From: Siphonodentalium dalli
Lineage: Eukaryota; Mollusca; Scaphopoda; Gadilida; Siphonodentaliidae
NCBI GenBank assembly: GCA_032622095.1
Contig: CP136061.1
Location: 236,733,815 to 236,797,814 of the forward strand
Reading direction: 5' to 3'
DNA length: 64,000 bases
Both the position numbers and the translations under genes were made by a program. Every line of letters begins with the position of its first letter. Position 1 is the stretch's first letter. Shown here in pieces: positions 10,888 to 22,295 of this stretch. Below the pieces are notes generated by a model. That model had not been told where the DNA came from, ran no database searches, and worked only from the letters and a program-made list of their open reading frames with translations.

Positions 10888-11289
10888 ACCAGGTTTTTAG
10901 TTTGGAAACAAGTAACCATTCCTGTGCAATCATTACCGGATCCTTCGACAATGGGATGGAAAGAAGAAAATGGTCGATTAGATCCAACCATGATGTCACT
11001 AGAACCAATTCCAAAATCATGTCTCGAAATAATCAAATGTGGGTGCAAGAAGGGATGTGTAACAGCAAGGTGTACATGCAGATAATCAGAGTTACCCTGC
11101 ACACCTCTCTGTAATTGTGGAACTGACTGCAATAATAAATAAGGCTTTTTTGTGACCATTTTTGGCTATATGATGGCAAATTGTGTCGCATTGGCCATTT
11201 TGAATTGTCATTTTAGGTCAGAAATAATTGTCTAAACCATTTGAAGGATATATTTCCGGCATACTTCACATTCTGCATTACCACATATG

Positions 11290-12307
11290 TTCTGTGTATT
11301 GTGTCTCTTGTCACAAAACTATATATAGTTGGTGATATATACTGTATCACCAACTAGTATATATGTGACATCAGGGCTTAAAATTCGTAAAGTTTTGCAA
11401 GAATTAACATGAGAATCAAATATGGAAGAAGTTTTGGAATTCAAGATATATTACATGAATCAAAATAAGAATCATGATTCTTGTCGGAATTTATCCCATT
11501 GTCATAGATGTGTATGCACAACAGTAGGGCTCGGCGGTAATGACGTTTTTAAAACTGACTTTTCCAAAATAAAACCACGATATTCGGTTTTATTGAAAAC
11601 AATTTTTCTCTTGAAATATACAACTTGAAATCACATTTTGGTTGAGAGATATAACACTATGGGTTTTCGTTAAGGGATGTAAACCTTTATCACAGGCAGG
11701 AAATGAGTAAAATATTTTTAAAATGGCATATACCCATTCTATGAAGTTCCTTGAGTGAATTACAGGCTCACAGTGTTCTGATTACTTCATTGTTAATTAC
11801 TTTAGATGGAGACACTAGCATGTGGACATCAGCACATGCTGCATATGCTTAATTGTTATGTCAGCAAAGCACATGTTCATAGCTTAAAGGCCCACTTAAT
11901 TTTCAAATGCTCAGATCACACTACTGTATACAACCGTCAGTGAGCCCATCCTCGAAGATAATCCCAGTCTGGGTTTTTCACTCTAAACAAAACATGGGGT
12001 GGTCCTCGTAGATAAGCCCACCCCCAGAAATTCATTTCTGAGCATTTGGAAGGTGGATACAATCATATCTCAATCCTGTAGAATAGGAGAAGATACTCAA
12101 GCACATCTTTTATTATTTTTTCCAGTTGTTTTTGTTAAATAATAAAGATGTATAATAGTATGCACTTGTCTACTACTATATGGGGTTTGGGATTTGACCT
12201 GGGAGGATTTGGAAGGGGTGTAGCCCCTCCCCTACAACCCACTTTTGAAATTTAATACAAACATGATATGGTTTTACATAAACATGAGGTGGTGAAATGG
12301 AAATGAT
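11290..12307. other. Spacer of the inverted duplication, no recognised gene
   Basis: AT-rich sequence containing a short ATATATAGTTGGTGATATAT/ACTGTATCACCAACTAGTAT inverted repeat near 11320-11363. No domain was seen. Confidence 0.45.
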
Positions 12308-13017
12308 CTATTTTTTTTTGGTTTTCTTGGCCTTCTTTTTCTTTCTGTGTTCAGATGTTTCTGTAGATGTTGCTGATGTTGGAGAAGTTGAGTGAGTGGC
12401 GGCGAGAAATCTTTCATGTCTTTCTGACTCTGACTCTCTAATCAATCTCAGACTTTTCAGGATGATTGGACAATTCATGTCTAAGCCGGTAACCGGATCG
12501 AAGTTGGTAAGCCTGCCACTACTGTTGTTGTTGTTGGTGTTGTCGTTGCTGGAGGTGGAGATGGGGGAAACCGGAATGAGATGGAATTCAGATGTCCGAG
12601 GTGGTAAACTGTCCAACTCCACCTCGAAGCTGGCGACAGGAACATCGGGGGTGGTGTCCGCGTCCCTTCCTCCGCTCGCCTCGATGACGACAGCAGGGAC
12701 CTCCGGCAGATCAACGGAGTCCCTGCTAGCTGGTGAGATGTCGTCTGTCTCCATGCAGGTCGAGTTGTCTGGGCGTCTCTCAGACAACTTCGACCTGCCG
12801 GCTATGACACTGGACGGCTGAACCACACGGGGAGGGGTGACTGGCAGATCAACAGTCACCCCCATCTTCTTCTTCCACTTTGCCCGTCTGGCGGCGTCCC
12901 TCCTTCTCTTGGATGGCGTCTTCCTCTTGGGAGGCCCCTTCTTCACTGTACGGCGGGTCTCGGCGTTCCTGTCCCGGGCAGTAGACCTCTGGATGCCAGC
13001 ATCTTCTGTCCGGAATT
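12308..13017 (-). CDS. Unrecognised Lys/Ser/Thr-rich protein exon
   Basis: This is the longest undamaged frame in the spacer. The protein starts basic (GPPKRKTPSKRRRDAARRAK), has a Ser/Thr/Asp/Asn-rich, probably disordered middle, a motif DPVTGLDMNCPIILKSLRLI, and a lysine-rich tail (HRKKKKAKKTKKK) before the stop. No ATG opens the frame; it is open upstream to about 13057. A pyrimidine-rich stretch ending in GCGTAG just before 13017 is a plausible splice acceptor, so this may be a terminal exon. The PSKRRRDAARR block resembles basic nucleic-acid-binding ends of retroelement Gag/ORF1 proteins, but I cannot assign a family. GC content here is visibly higher than in the flanks, which supports coding. 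Confidence 0.45.
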
Positions 13018-13059
13018 CTACGCAGAGAACCAGAGAGCCCCTCCCCTGTCAGCTTGGAG

Positions 13060-14149
13060 AGACCAGCTAACAGCGTCCACAATCCGGCTTCTCTGCATAG
13101 CAGCTAACGCGGCGTCAGGGATTAGCTCCATAATCCGTCCTGAGCCTAATCCAAAACCGGCATTAATACGAGGGCAGCTGCAACCGAAGTCGCGACCGCA
13201 CAACTCACTCGTGTTAACGCTCTGACAGAGAGGAACTAATGCAGCCAAGCAATTCTGACTGGTTCGCTCCACTCCCTGCCAGAGAGTATGCACTTGTGTT
13301 AATATTGTTGTGAATTATACACATCTCATTCTATTCTTAGTTGTTGGATCAATCAAAGAGGTATCAATTCAATAAAATCAAAGGTGTGACTTATTGTTCA
13401 CACCTTTATCAGAGTAAATCCAATGTGATGTGGAGTAATGACTTGGTGTTTTTGTAGGACTCTTTGATAATGCAGAAGAGTGACCTGTTGTGTTTTATAA
13501 GAATTAGGTTGATTAATAATCATTAGTGTAACTAAATTAACTTGTGAACTCATCATATAACCCTATTGTGTTTACAAATTAATCCCAAAATGTACAACCT
13601 TATTCAAAATGATTCCAAATGTATAGAACTGTCTATCACTGTTTTTGGTTGTTATCATATGATTTTATCTTCTTAATAATATAATTAGAACACATTGTTA
13701 TCTTTATTCAATACAAAAATATGGTATTGGTATAAAACATGATGGTAGGTCGGCACCTGAAGGCTAATAGTCAGGTTCGAAATGGAATAAAAGTGAAAGG
13801 TGCGGGCATTTTTCTTTCAAAAGCTTTTGAGAATTGTTTCTAATGGTATTTTTTATGCTGATTTCAAAAACCAATGTTGGCAAATCGACAAATTATTATT
13901 TCTGACCCAAAATGACAATTCAAAATGGCCACCATCAGAACAAAGTCTAGATTTTCGTTTACTGTTATATGTTGTTCTAAGACATTTGAATATTATGCAT
14001 TTCCGTACTTTCGAACGAATTGTGAAAAGAGACACAATACATAGAACATATGTGGTAATTTAAAGTGAACATGTTTGACATGTAACCCAATTTATGCCCA
14101 AAAATGACCAAAAAAACGCAAATTTTATAAATTATTGCGGTCTTAAAAG
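13060..14149. other. No recognised gene; one diverged direct repeat
   Basis: A ~75 bp segment at about 13855-13930 (with AATGTTGGCAAATCGACAAA) is repeated at 14222-14292, which lies in the right arm tail. The rest shows nothing that I can support. Confidence 0.5.
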
Positions 14150-16202
14150 GCAGAAAGTGAAGTATGCCGGAAATATATCCTTCAAATAGTTTAGACAGTT
14201 GTGTCTAAATGTAATTTGTATTCTGATTCCAAAAAACAATGTTGGCAACTCGACAAATAATTATTTCTGACCTAAAATGACAATTCAAAATGGCCAATGC
14301 GACACAATTTGCCATCATATAGCCAAAAATGGTCACAAAGTAGCCTTATTTATTATTGCAGTCAGTTCCATAATTGCAGAGAGGTGTGCAGGGTAACTAT
14401 GATTTTCTGCATGTACACCTTGCTGTTACACACCCCTTCTTGCACCCACATTTGATTATTTCGAGACATGATTTTGGAATGGGTTCTAGTGTTATCATGG
14501 TTGGATCTAATCGACCATTTTCTTCTTTCCATCCCATTGTCGAAGGATCCGATAATGTTTGCACAGGAATGGTTACTTGTTTCCAAACTAAAACCTGGTA
14601 GTTTGTTCTCAAAAGGTGGTAATGAAATGAGTCACTGGTTGGTGGAAGCTTTTCAGGAGATTCAGTCCGAGTGAACATCCTGAATCTTGCATTGTTGAGT
14701 TTTGCATCGGAAATTCCATACAACTTGCATACAAAATGTTCAGCACTTTCAATTGTTTCAGTGGATATTGCAATACCGGTATTACATATACCCTTTAAGA
14801 GTTCACAACATTCCAGGTAAATCTTCCATGCGGATTGTTTAGACACCCCATATATGAACGAAGTTGAATCGCACCCCGTTAAAGCATGAAACGCTAGAAT
14901 ATAGTTCAGAGCGTCGGTCGATATTTGGGTGGCAACATCCCTGATGGGTATAATTTTAGGGCTTTTGGAAGTTCCAGCCATCATGAACACATCACAATCT
15001 GCAGGTAATTTGTCTAGGTAACCAAGCAGTAACACTAGAACATCGACATTCCCTACTTACCACAATAACTTGTTTCAGATTGCACCCCATGCTGGCATCA
15101 AATGAATGAAGGATAAGTCTAGTGTAAGCCTCTTCGTGATTAGACTCTAACGCTTTCAAGTCTGTTCCATCTACTGAGCAATCTACTCTGCAATCTTCCG
15201 TAACCCCCCTGCAACAACAACAGTAACACCTTCTGTTTTCGCTTTGGTAACAAGTTCTCGAAACAAGAAACCATTCAAATCGGACTTGTTGTCAGACAAC
15301 ATAATGAAACTTTTCCGATTCAGTGCTGGCCTTATGAAAAATCTGCAGGGGCTAAAATTCGCCCTCGCCAACATACTTTGCAGGGGCTAAAATATTTTGC
15401 AGGGGCAATTTCTGTTTTATGGGGTATTTATGTTGTAACATATGAAATACAAGTAAACTGACATATGTCATATTGCATATAACTTATTATGTGGTAAGTG
15501 ATAATATTTAAATTTAATTAATTTATAATCATATATTAATTGTGAAATTATCAATGAATGTTGTATAACTTATCAATGTTTAATAAAGTACTTTTATAAA
15601 TGTTATACCATGTCTTGCATATATGGTATTGTTGTGTTTGTTCCTTTATGCCTGATCCAAGTGACCTACATGTATAATGGTTAACCAGAATCAGTCAATC
15701 ATTATAATATATTTATATCATATATTACATGCTGTTATACTGTATAATACATGTATGAGGTGACATCATAAGATATTATTGTAAGTTAACCAGAATCAAT
15801 CATTATGCCATACATATATTGTACATACATGTTTGTGTTTGTTCCTTTATACCTGAGTGACCAAGTTAGTTACCTAACCAGAATCAATCATTATATCATG
15901 CATTTATTTGTTCCATACTTTTATCTATATAATCCATCGGTACATTCGCGGCTTCCGTACATTTGTGAAATTTCGTCCACTTCTATCGCGTCAAAACATA
16001 CATTATTCCGTACATATCATAAATTAAATCACTTCTATGTTTGTATCATCTCATAACCCATCAATGCTATGTATAAATCACTCATTTCATGTAATTAATA
16101 GCACGATATCGCGATATTTATTCTTTGTTTTCGTCACTTCATTCAACTCATTTGTTTACATGTCAGCGAGCACTGTTGCGCGATTGGCGGATTCCTTCGT
16201 AG

Positions 16203-18122
16203 GGGTACAGGACGTTTCGTACCATGGTCGTTTCGTACTTGGTCGTTTCGTACCATCTGGTCGTTTCGTACCATATTTCTTGGTCGTTTCGTACCGCATT
16301 GTTTGGTCGTTTCGTACCATGTAGAAAATCAATTGGTCGTTTCGTACCATGTGTTGGAAATGGGGAAAACACGGTATTTTATATATATATATTTATATTA
16401 TGTATGTATAATTATTCATGTTCTGGAATGCGGCGAAAGATCTCATGAGATTTGCTTACATCGAATGTGAATAACAATCACGCTGACAATAGTATTCATC
16501 TGATTGACTGCGGGAAAGATCTTATGAGATGTTTTTACAACAAGTGTTAATACTAATCACGCTGTATAAACCAGAGGTGAGCTCTTACTGATTACCACTA
16601 ATTACCACCTGGCTTCTTGATCACACCTTTTCGTGAGTTGTTTTTGTTGGAATCCTATAAGTAACATGAGATCCCCCATCATTTCATCATTCATCTCACA
16701 ATCATGTCTGACTTTCTCTCCGACGTTAATTGTATAGACTGTTCCAGAGAGGTTCGACCGCGTCAACACGGTCTTAAATGTGAAGGTTAGTACTCGTATA
16801 TATTATACAATTTTATTTTGAACATCAACTTAACTTAATATTTAAAAACAATCTGTAAAATGTATATATATTATAAATACATTTTTATTTTAAACATCAA
16901 TTTAACTAAATAATTAAAAACAAATCTGTATGAATATTAATGTAAATGATTATTTATGACGAGTCAAATGTTGCTTTAACCAATATTGAAATTCATCAAT
17001 ACAGATATATACCAGTTTGTTATAACACTGAATTGTCTTTCCAGGTTGCCACAGATGGCAGCACCGTACATGCAGCACCGGCGTTAGTCTAGAAGTTTAC
17101 CGATATGCCATAAAGACAGCGACGCCAATAGATTGGGTCTGCACCGCATGCAGCCAAACCACGACAGTCGAGCAGACGGTAGAAGATACGACGACTCCAC
17201 CTCCAACCAGAATAGACCATTCGACCTTCGACATCGACGAAACCTTCAACCGACCACACGACCACGATGAATCGTCAATACTGCTCCCAGAAACACAGCT
17301 GATGGAAACCGACGATTCACCATCGACTTTCAGACGAATCGACAACGGAACGAAAAGAGGCAAGCCAAAGCTAGTGTCCAGCGACGGATTCAGCTTTACC
17401 GTGAAAAGACAGACCAGCAAGGCGACAAATTGGTGGTGTTCTCATCGCCAAAAGACTGCCAATGGAATCGTGGTGCGTCTACGGGCGCTCCATCCGAACG
17501 AACAATGACACTGAGGGATGGCACAGACGCATCCAATACAAAAACAAGGCAACAAACGTCCCATATTATATCCTGGTTCCAATGCTCAAGAAGGAATCGG
17601 CAACGACAGACATGACAGTAAAGTTGGTTGGTGAAAAAAAGATGAAAAGGTACCAAAGACTCCAGTATCGGGAGAACCAGGCGCAACTATTCTGCTTGTG
17701 GAGTAACTACGAAAACGGCGGCATCTCCACCAGTGGTCTGTTGAAGGCATGTTCAAAACTGTTTGCGCCAACAGTTGTTGTCATTGCTGTCGAGTCGGCT
17801 GATTGTTAATATCAAATATCATGTTCGTCCCATATTGTTGCGTAAAATAATGTTGTTAATGTTAATATGTTATTGTTATTTTAAAATAAAGAATAAAGTA
17901 TGAAATTAATACTGTTTTCCCCCATTCCCAACATGGTACAACACACGGTACGAAACGACCAATTGATTTTTCTACATGGTACGAAACGACCAATTGATTT
18001 TCTACATGGTATGAAACGACCAAACAATGCGGTACGAAACGACCAAGAAATGTGGTACGAAACGACCAGATGGTACGAAACGTCCAGGTACGAAACGACC
18101 ATGGTACGAAACGTCTAGAAGC
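16203..18122 (+). mobile_element. Internally deleted Mutator-like element (MULE) with 9 bp target duplication
   Basis: The 9 bp repeat CCTTCGTAG flanks it at 16194-16202 and 18123-18131, the typical MULE length. The ~160-190 bp TIRs are built of repeated TGGTCGTTTCGTACCA-like units: about seven at left (16210-16350) and the inverse set at right (17940-18117). The interior encodes PHD-like, FLYWCH-like and transposase C-terminal pieces. A related sequence without the MULE (CGATTGGCGGA ... CCACCCACCGCTGTCA) lies at 56206-56250. Confidence 0.85.
16704..17809 (+). pseudogene. MULE protein: PHD-like finger, FLYWCH-like region, transposase C-terminus; catalytic core deleted
   Basis: Exon 1 (16704-16785, from ATG) splices at GTTAGT to exon 2 (from 17045, after CCAG). 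The join restores codon GGT and a full zinc cluster: CIDC, CEGCHRWQHRTC and WVCTAC. Then follow an acidic linker and a FLYWCH-like stretch (about 17326-17460: GKPKLVSSDGFSFTVKR, NWWC). The exon 2 frame ends at 17506-17508. From about 17462 the next frame reads RTNNDTEGWHRR, YYILVPMLKKE and KRYQRLQYRENQAQLFCLW, the C-terminal part of FLYWCH-type MULE transposases, ending at 17807-17809. The DDE catalytic domain expected between them is missing, and the two parts are out of frame, so no active transposase is made. Confidence 0.75.
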
Positions 18123-18830
18123 CCTTCGTAGCCCCACCCATCGCTGTCAACAGCGCTCATCAAACCTTGTCGGTAAGGTATGATTTGCGGGTAGTACTGC
18201 ACGTTCACAGTTAGGTCATGTAATTGTCAGTCTGTCACTGGTGACGGGTGTGTAGCATGGTTTTACCTAATTAGATATACCGGTGGCAGCCGACTGTTAA
18301 CATAGCATGTGTCTCCTGCTTCAAATATGCGATGTCGCGATGCCTTATATGTTTTCAAACGGATAACTCATCAAAATTACTGCAAAAGTATGTTCGGTAG
18401 TGAATGTTGCGCGAGCGATATATCGCCCACGCCAAATTGAAATTGCGCGGGCGACGCGCGAGCGATAAAATCGCTCGCGCCATATTGCCAGGCCTGCCGA
18501 TTTTGTGAGATGGGAACATCACGATTTGTTATTGTCCTTCGGATCAATGTACATTGCGACTTCTTCTCTATCTGTTGGCAGTCTTTATAGATTTATCTGA
18601 GTATCTGTCAAACACTACATCAATCATGACATAGCCTTCGCCCAAAATCTTCAACACGCACGCTGAGAATACATCGGCCAAATCTCCAAATGTATTTACC
18701 TTTTCTAGTTTACCTATGGCCATAACAAGGGCCTGACCGTCAATGACAATACATGCATGGGGAGATGGTTCACAGAGGGTGAATTTGGTGATGCTAACCC
18801 ATGAGGGATAGCGTCATTAAATTTATCTAA

Positions 18831-19160
18831 TTTGGACACAAGTCCTAATTTTATGAATAAATTATAATTATCTGATATGTCCATACAGATAGTAATCTTC
18901 AGCTTACCGGATTTACGCCACACGGTTCATTCCGCTTTCCGTTCCGTGTTTTTGAAATACCGAAAGCAAAAATACCGCACCAAATCCTAATCTAGTCATT
19001 CATCAGAGGCGAACAATAAGCCACCTAAAATGGTAACTTCATAGGGGAGGATGGGTGGGTCATGGACATATCAGGTAATTATAATTTATTCATAAAATTA
19101 CGACTTGTGTCCAAATTTCATAAATTAGCAATTACCTGATATGTCTGTATTGATAATCTT
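18831..19160. repeat. Second DIRS-type inverted-repeat end (solo fragment)
   Basis: 18831-18884 is repeated in inverted form at 19063-19115, and a third related piece follows at 19116-19160. The core TTTGGACACAAG is shared with 4306-4595. No RT or recombinase is next to it, so it is a solo end or remnant. Confidence 0.65.
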
Positions 19161-19645
19161 TAGACTTCAGAGCTCACTTTATTTTGCTGTGGCCTGATGA
19201 AGTTTGCAGAAGTTTTGTGGATCCTCCATACAGTTCTATCCCAATATATACAGTCCAGATTCCACACATGTATAGTATGTATTCCAATCACATATACAGG
19301 GTATACAGTTTGACATGTACATGAATGTACCTCCCTCTCTTTCCTGGCATATGTGGATATATATGTACCAATGCACACAAGTCCAGGTTCGTCAACGTAA
19401 AGAGTAAACGAAAACCATAAATCACGTCTTCAGGATATCAATGTCTACCGCATATTCTTCAAAAAGAAATTAACAATTGATGATTGAGACCAATCTGCAT
19501 GCTAAAAATTATACAAATAGGCATTCCTTTTAATCAATGCCCACGAATCGAAGGACCAATACTCATAATTCACCTTTCGGCCAGCGGCCGATAACCTCGC
19601 CTACAGCTATAGAGCTGGCTACGGTAAGACAAACAAATTGTAAAT
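19161..19645. other. No recognisable gene
   Basis: AT-rich spacer between the DIRS remnant and the SWIM-finger pseudogene. Confidence 0.5.
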
Positions 19646-20904
19646 ATGAGTGAAACTGTGAAGCCGCTCATAGGAGCTCTGTCGGATTTGTCGGACAATT
19701 TCGATAAAACCTTTTTTAATTCGGTGGAAACATTTTAAAAATCCCGTCAGCAAGGTTTCAGATACTATAGCGAAGGTTATGTCCACAACGTGTCAATAAA
19801 TAAGTTGGAAAATAAACTGTTTGTTGGAGAAAAATGTCACCGAAACCAGCGGAAAAATTAAAGTCCACACCAGGTCGATTTAGACGTTGATTCATCGAAT
19901 ATTTCCGATCACCACTGCTCTTGTCAAGCTGGGTGAGTGCAATAATTATATCTTTTTAATGCTGCATTATTTTTGTGAATATACAAGTTTGTGCTGTGCA
20001 ACCCACCATACATTTGCCGAAACTATACGATCAATATGTGGAATATATATCCGATCCGTAAATTCCGTGCTTTTTATTAATAACAAGTGATTTTGATGTT
20101 TATATACCTTTTAGTGTCATGTTCGTATGCTATGACGTTCAGAACGTTTGTGTTGCTACTGATTTTGGTCAAGCCGCCCCTCCCCAGATCAGCGATCACG
20201 CGCGACGTCAAGGCTGCTCGTTTGAATTTTTTCATTGTAACGTACATTTCTTCAAAACAAGTTTGACCATAACGGCATTTTGTAGCTAAATGACGATTTA
20301 AACGTAAGAATCAACATTTATTGTCACCACCTAAATTTATTGTGTTTGTCAACACAAATTAGCATCAAGTCTGGTTGGTGTATAAACAATATTTATTTTT
20401 AAAAATCAAACAAAAAACACAAACACAATACAATACAAATATCGAGAAGTCTGTTTGGCCGGGTCACCTAATCGCATTTCGATTCGCCCTATAGACCCAA
20501 TACTGCTGATACACACTGATTCTTTATTGATAATTTATATCTATAAAACGTTTAAAATGCGCTGACCTTATATTACCTTTACTCACCCCAATTCCAAAAT
20601 GTTATATTTAGGGGATTTACTTTGTGAAATACATACAACCCCCAGCCCTACCCAACAAGCTTGTCATCTGATGATTTTGTTTTTTTCCCGAAACAGTGGC
20701 TGTTGTTCACATGCAGTTGGTGTTATTCTGTCCTTACAACAATGGCAACTACATGGATTGAAAGATATTCCATCAGAACTGACATATACATCTGTTCCAC
20801 AACAGTGGTCTGTTCCATGTGGTGACAAGATCGAGTCTGTGGCGATCACCAAGTTATGTGTAACAAAAGCCAGACTGATCGACAAAGAAAGAAGCCAAGT
20901 GTGA
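19646..20904 (+). pseudogene. SWIM zinc-finger gene (YqaJ-exonuclease-associated type), two-exon remnant
   Basis: Exon 1 (19646-19932) starts at ATG (MSETVKPLIGALSDLSDNFD) and includes GFRYYSEGYVHNVSINKLEN and HHCSCQAG. It has in-frame TAA stops at 19736-19738 and 19859-19861. The donor GTGAGT follows 19932. Exon 2 (20697-20904) follows AAACAG and restores the frame: GCCSHAVGVILSLQQWQLHG, TSVPQQWSVPCG, stop at 20902-20904. The CSC...CCSH arrangement is a SWIM finger (CxC...CxH), and TSVPQQW next to it is a hallmark I associate with invertebrate proteins that continue into a YqaJ-type viral-recombinase nuclease. That nuclease part is absent here because the frame stops. The two stops make it a pseudogene unless exon 1 is read differently. 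Confidence 0.6.
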
Positions 20905-22291
20905 TGAGCCTTGTTGATTATAGGTATAACTGTCATTGAGACAACACATATTATAAATCAATTACTTCACACGTCATTACTAATGCAGCCAGGGTGTAAG
21001 TGACACTCTCGTTATTTGGCAGACTCATTAACAAAAGAGATTATCATGACATGGATCCAGTTAAACATGGTTTTATTGGGCCGGGACTGAGACCCCATTT
21101 TGCACATAATTACATTATTACGTAATCCCATAATCAGTTGCAGCTCACGAACTGTGAACACACCTCATATGAACTGCCTACTCAAATTTTCTAGCAGTCA
21201 GATAAAAGAACACAATAACTATTCAATTAGAATAACATAGTTTGTCAATGTCAACTTTCGGCTTCGCAAGCGGAATAAAATTCACTCCGATACATCTATC
21301 CGGGTATCGATTGTCAGTGTTTCACCTCCCATGGCTACACGTTTTCACCATTTTATGAAAACCCGACTCAGCTTGGAAATATTCTGGTGCACATCAAACA
21401 AATTATCCTTATGAGCTTGTTAACAAAACAAACGAAATCTCTCGCCGGGCGTTGAAATTAATCACCAAACCAGGAATAAATGACAACATTTTCTGATTGG
21501 ATGATAAGGTGATGCACGGATACTTTGTATGAAATTTAATAATCTTGCTAATTACACAAAAAATTATGTTTAATCCGAACAAACATCCGCCGATATTACT
21601 GCTGCTACGCTAGTAAACAAACATTGATGTCTTACCGGAAATCACGCTAGGCTCTCAGTGAATAGATGCCGTTATCTGATTGGATAATGTCGATGTCTGT
21701 GGAAGCGTCAATTGGGTGTCCTCCCATTTTTAGCTTTCTCTTTCGTCTGTTTTGGAATGTCAGAGACAAAGCCTATTTATGACTGTACATGTACAATCCA
21801 ATAGGATATAGTTTGCAAGTTAATTATGCGGTTTATTTGTTGCTAAGAACAAATTGTCTTCCCTTGTTTAGAACGATAATGTTCTGTCCTTTCCACAAAT
21901 TACATGTTAGGATGCTGCATGTATATCCAAAGGACCTCTTGATAAATGAGTTTAGTATTATGATATGTGGGTGTGGACCAATAGGTACCGGTATGTCCCC
22001 ACTGGTGGAAGAGAAGCTTTGATGATATCTCTTATAGTTTGATAATGTTACAGAGATGTAAATAATTCAGCCAAATCTGGCCAAATTGGCATTCCATTAA
22101 AAAAGGCTTTATCGTTATCAAAATGTCTTGGTGACACGAGCTACTAGTAGTCTAATACTGTATGGAATTTTGAAATATTCCAATTTTAGTCTCTTTGATT
22201 ACCTTGGAGTAATGTTCGAGATATTGTTCTGAAAATCCATCTGACCTGATTGCCTGTACATGTAAACCCTTACATGAGGTATGCAATTAGT
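20905..22291. other. No recognisable gene
   Basis: AT-rich; only short open frames without recognisable domains. Confidence 0.5.
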
Positions 22292-22295
22292 TTAA

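Larger units (their letters stand above)
7255..11142 (+). pseudogene. PIN-like/CXC-domain gene of unknown function, left arm copy, interrupted
   Basis: Conserved pieces in order are VDVFSVCVLKKCEGYVRIDV, LLSDNKSDLNGFLSRELV, SNHEEAYTRLILHSFDASMG, SRDVDVLVLLLGYLDKLPAD and FHALTGCDSTSFIYGVSKRS. After the insertion come DPSTMGWKEENGRLDPTM and the cysteine domain KCGCKKGCVTARCTC plus CTPLCNC (CXC/tesmin-like). I recognise this as a multi-copy uncharacterised invertebrate family; the acidic residues and the HALTGCD block suggest a PIN/FEN-like nuclease fold, which is inference. It is broken by a frameshift near 7597 (stop TAG 7598-7600), a lost base near 8020, a stop at 11083-11085, and a 2.7 kb insertion at 8188. 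The frameshift near 7597 is also in the right arm copy. Confidence 0.75.
15321..18496. mobile_element. Unclassified insertion with 6 bp target duplication, hosting a MULE
   Basis: Comparison with the left arm gives exact borders: CCGATT occurs at 15315-15320 and again at 18497-18502, a 6 bp duplication. The ends are weakly inverted (CAGTGCTGGC at left; CAGGCCTGGC read inward from right). Without the nested MULE it is about 1.25 kb, with GCAGGGGCTAAAAT motifs at the left and GC-rich GCGAGCGAT palindromes at the right. No coding capacity of its own is seen. A 6 bp duplication does not decide the superfamily. Confidence 0.65.
14346..18715 (-). pseudogene. PIN-like/CXC-domain gene of unknown function, right arm copy, interrupted
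   Basis: This is the inverted twin of the 7255-11142 gene, with the same blocks in the same order on the minus strand and close identity. It contains the pre-insertion version of the junction that is split in the left arm. The shared frameshift after GGLRKIAE is present. Private damage: one extra base near 15048 (in the SRDVDVL block), a stop at 14397-14399 inside the CXC domain at a different codon from the left arm's stop, and a 3.2 kb insertion at 15321-18496 that cuts the gene before the LLSDNKSDLNGF block. The 5' part resumes at 18503. Function is unknown; the CXC domain suggests DNA or zinc binding. Confidence 0.75.
7249..18722. repeat. Large inverted duplication with ~2.9 kb spacer
   Basis: Bases 7249-11281 (+) and 14150-18722 (reverse) are two copies of the same ~1.4-1.5 kb gene-containing segment, once two large insertions are taken out (8188-10887 in the left arm and 15321-18496 in the right). 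Homology runs past the stop codon on both sides (left 11143-11281, right 14150-14345). The left arm lacks about 75 bp that the right arm has there. The spacer 11282-14149 holds one lysine-rich open frame. Confidence 0.85.

Noticed and set aside
15321-18496. Polinton, because of the 6 bp target duplication
   Set aside because: Far too short and lacks polymerase B, integrase, ATPase or protease genes.
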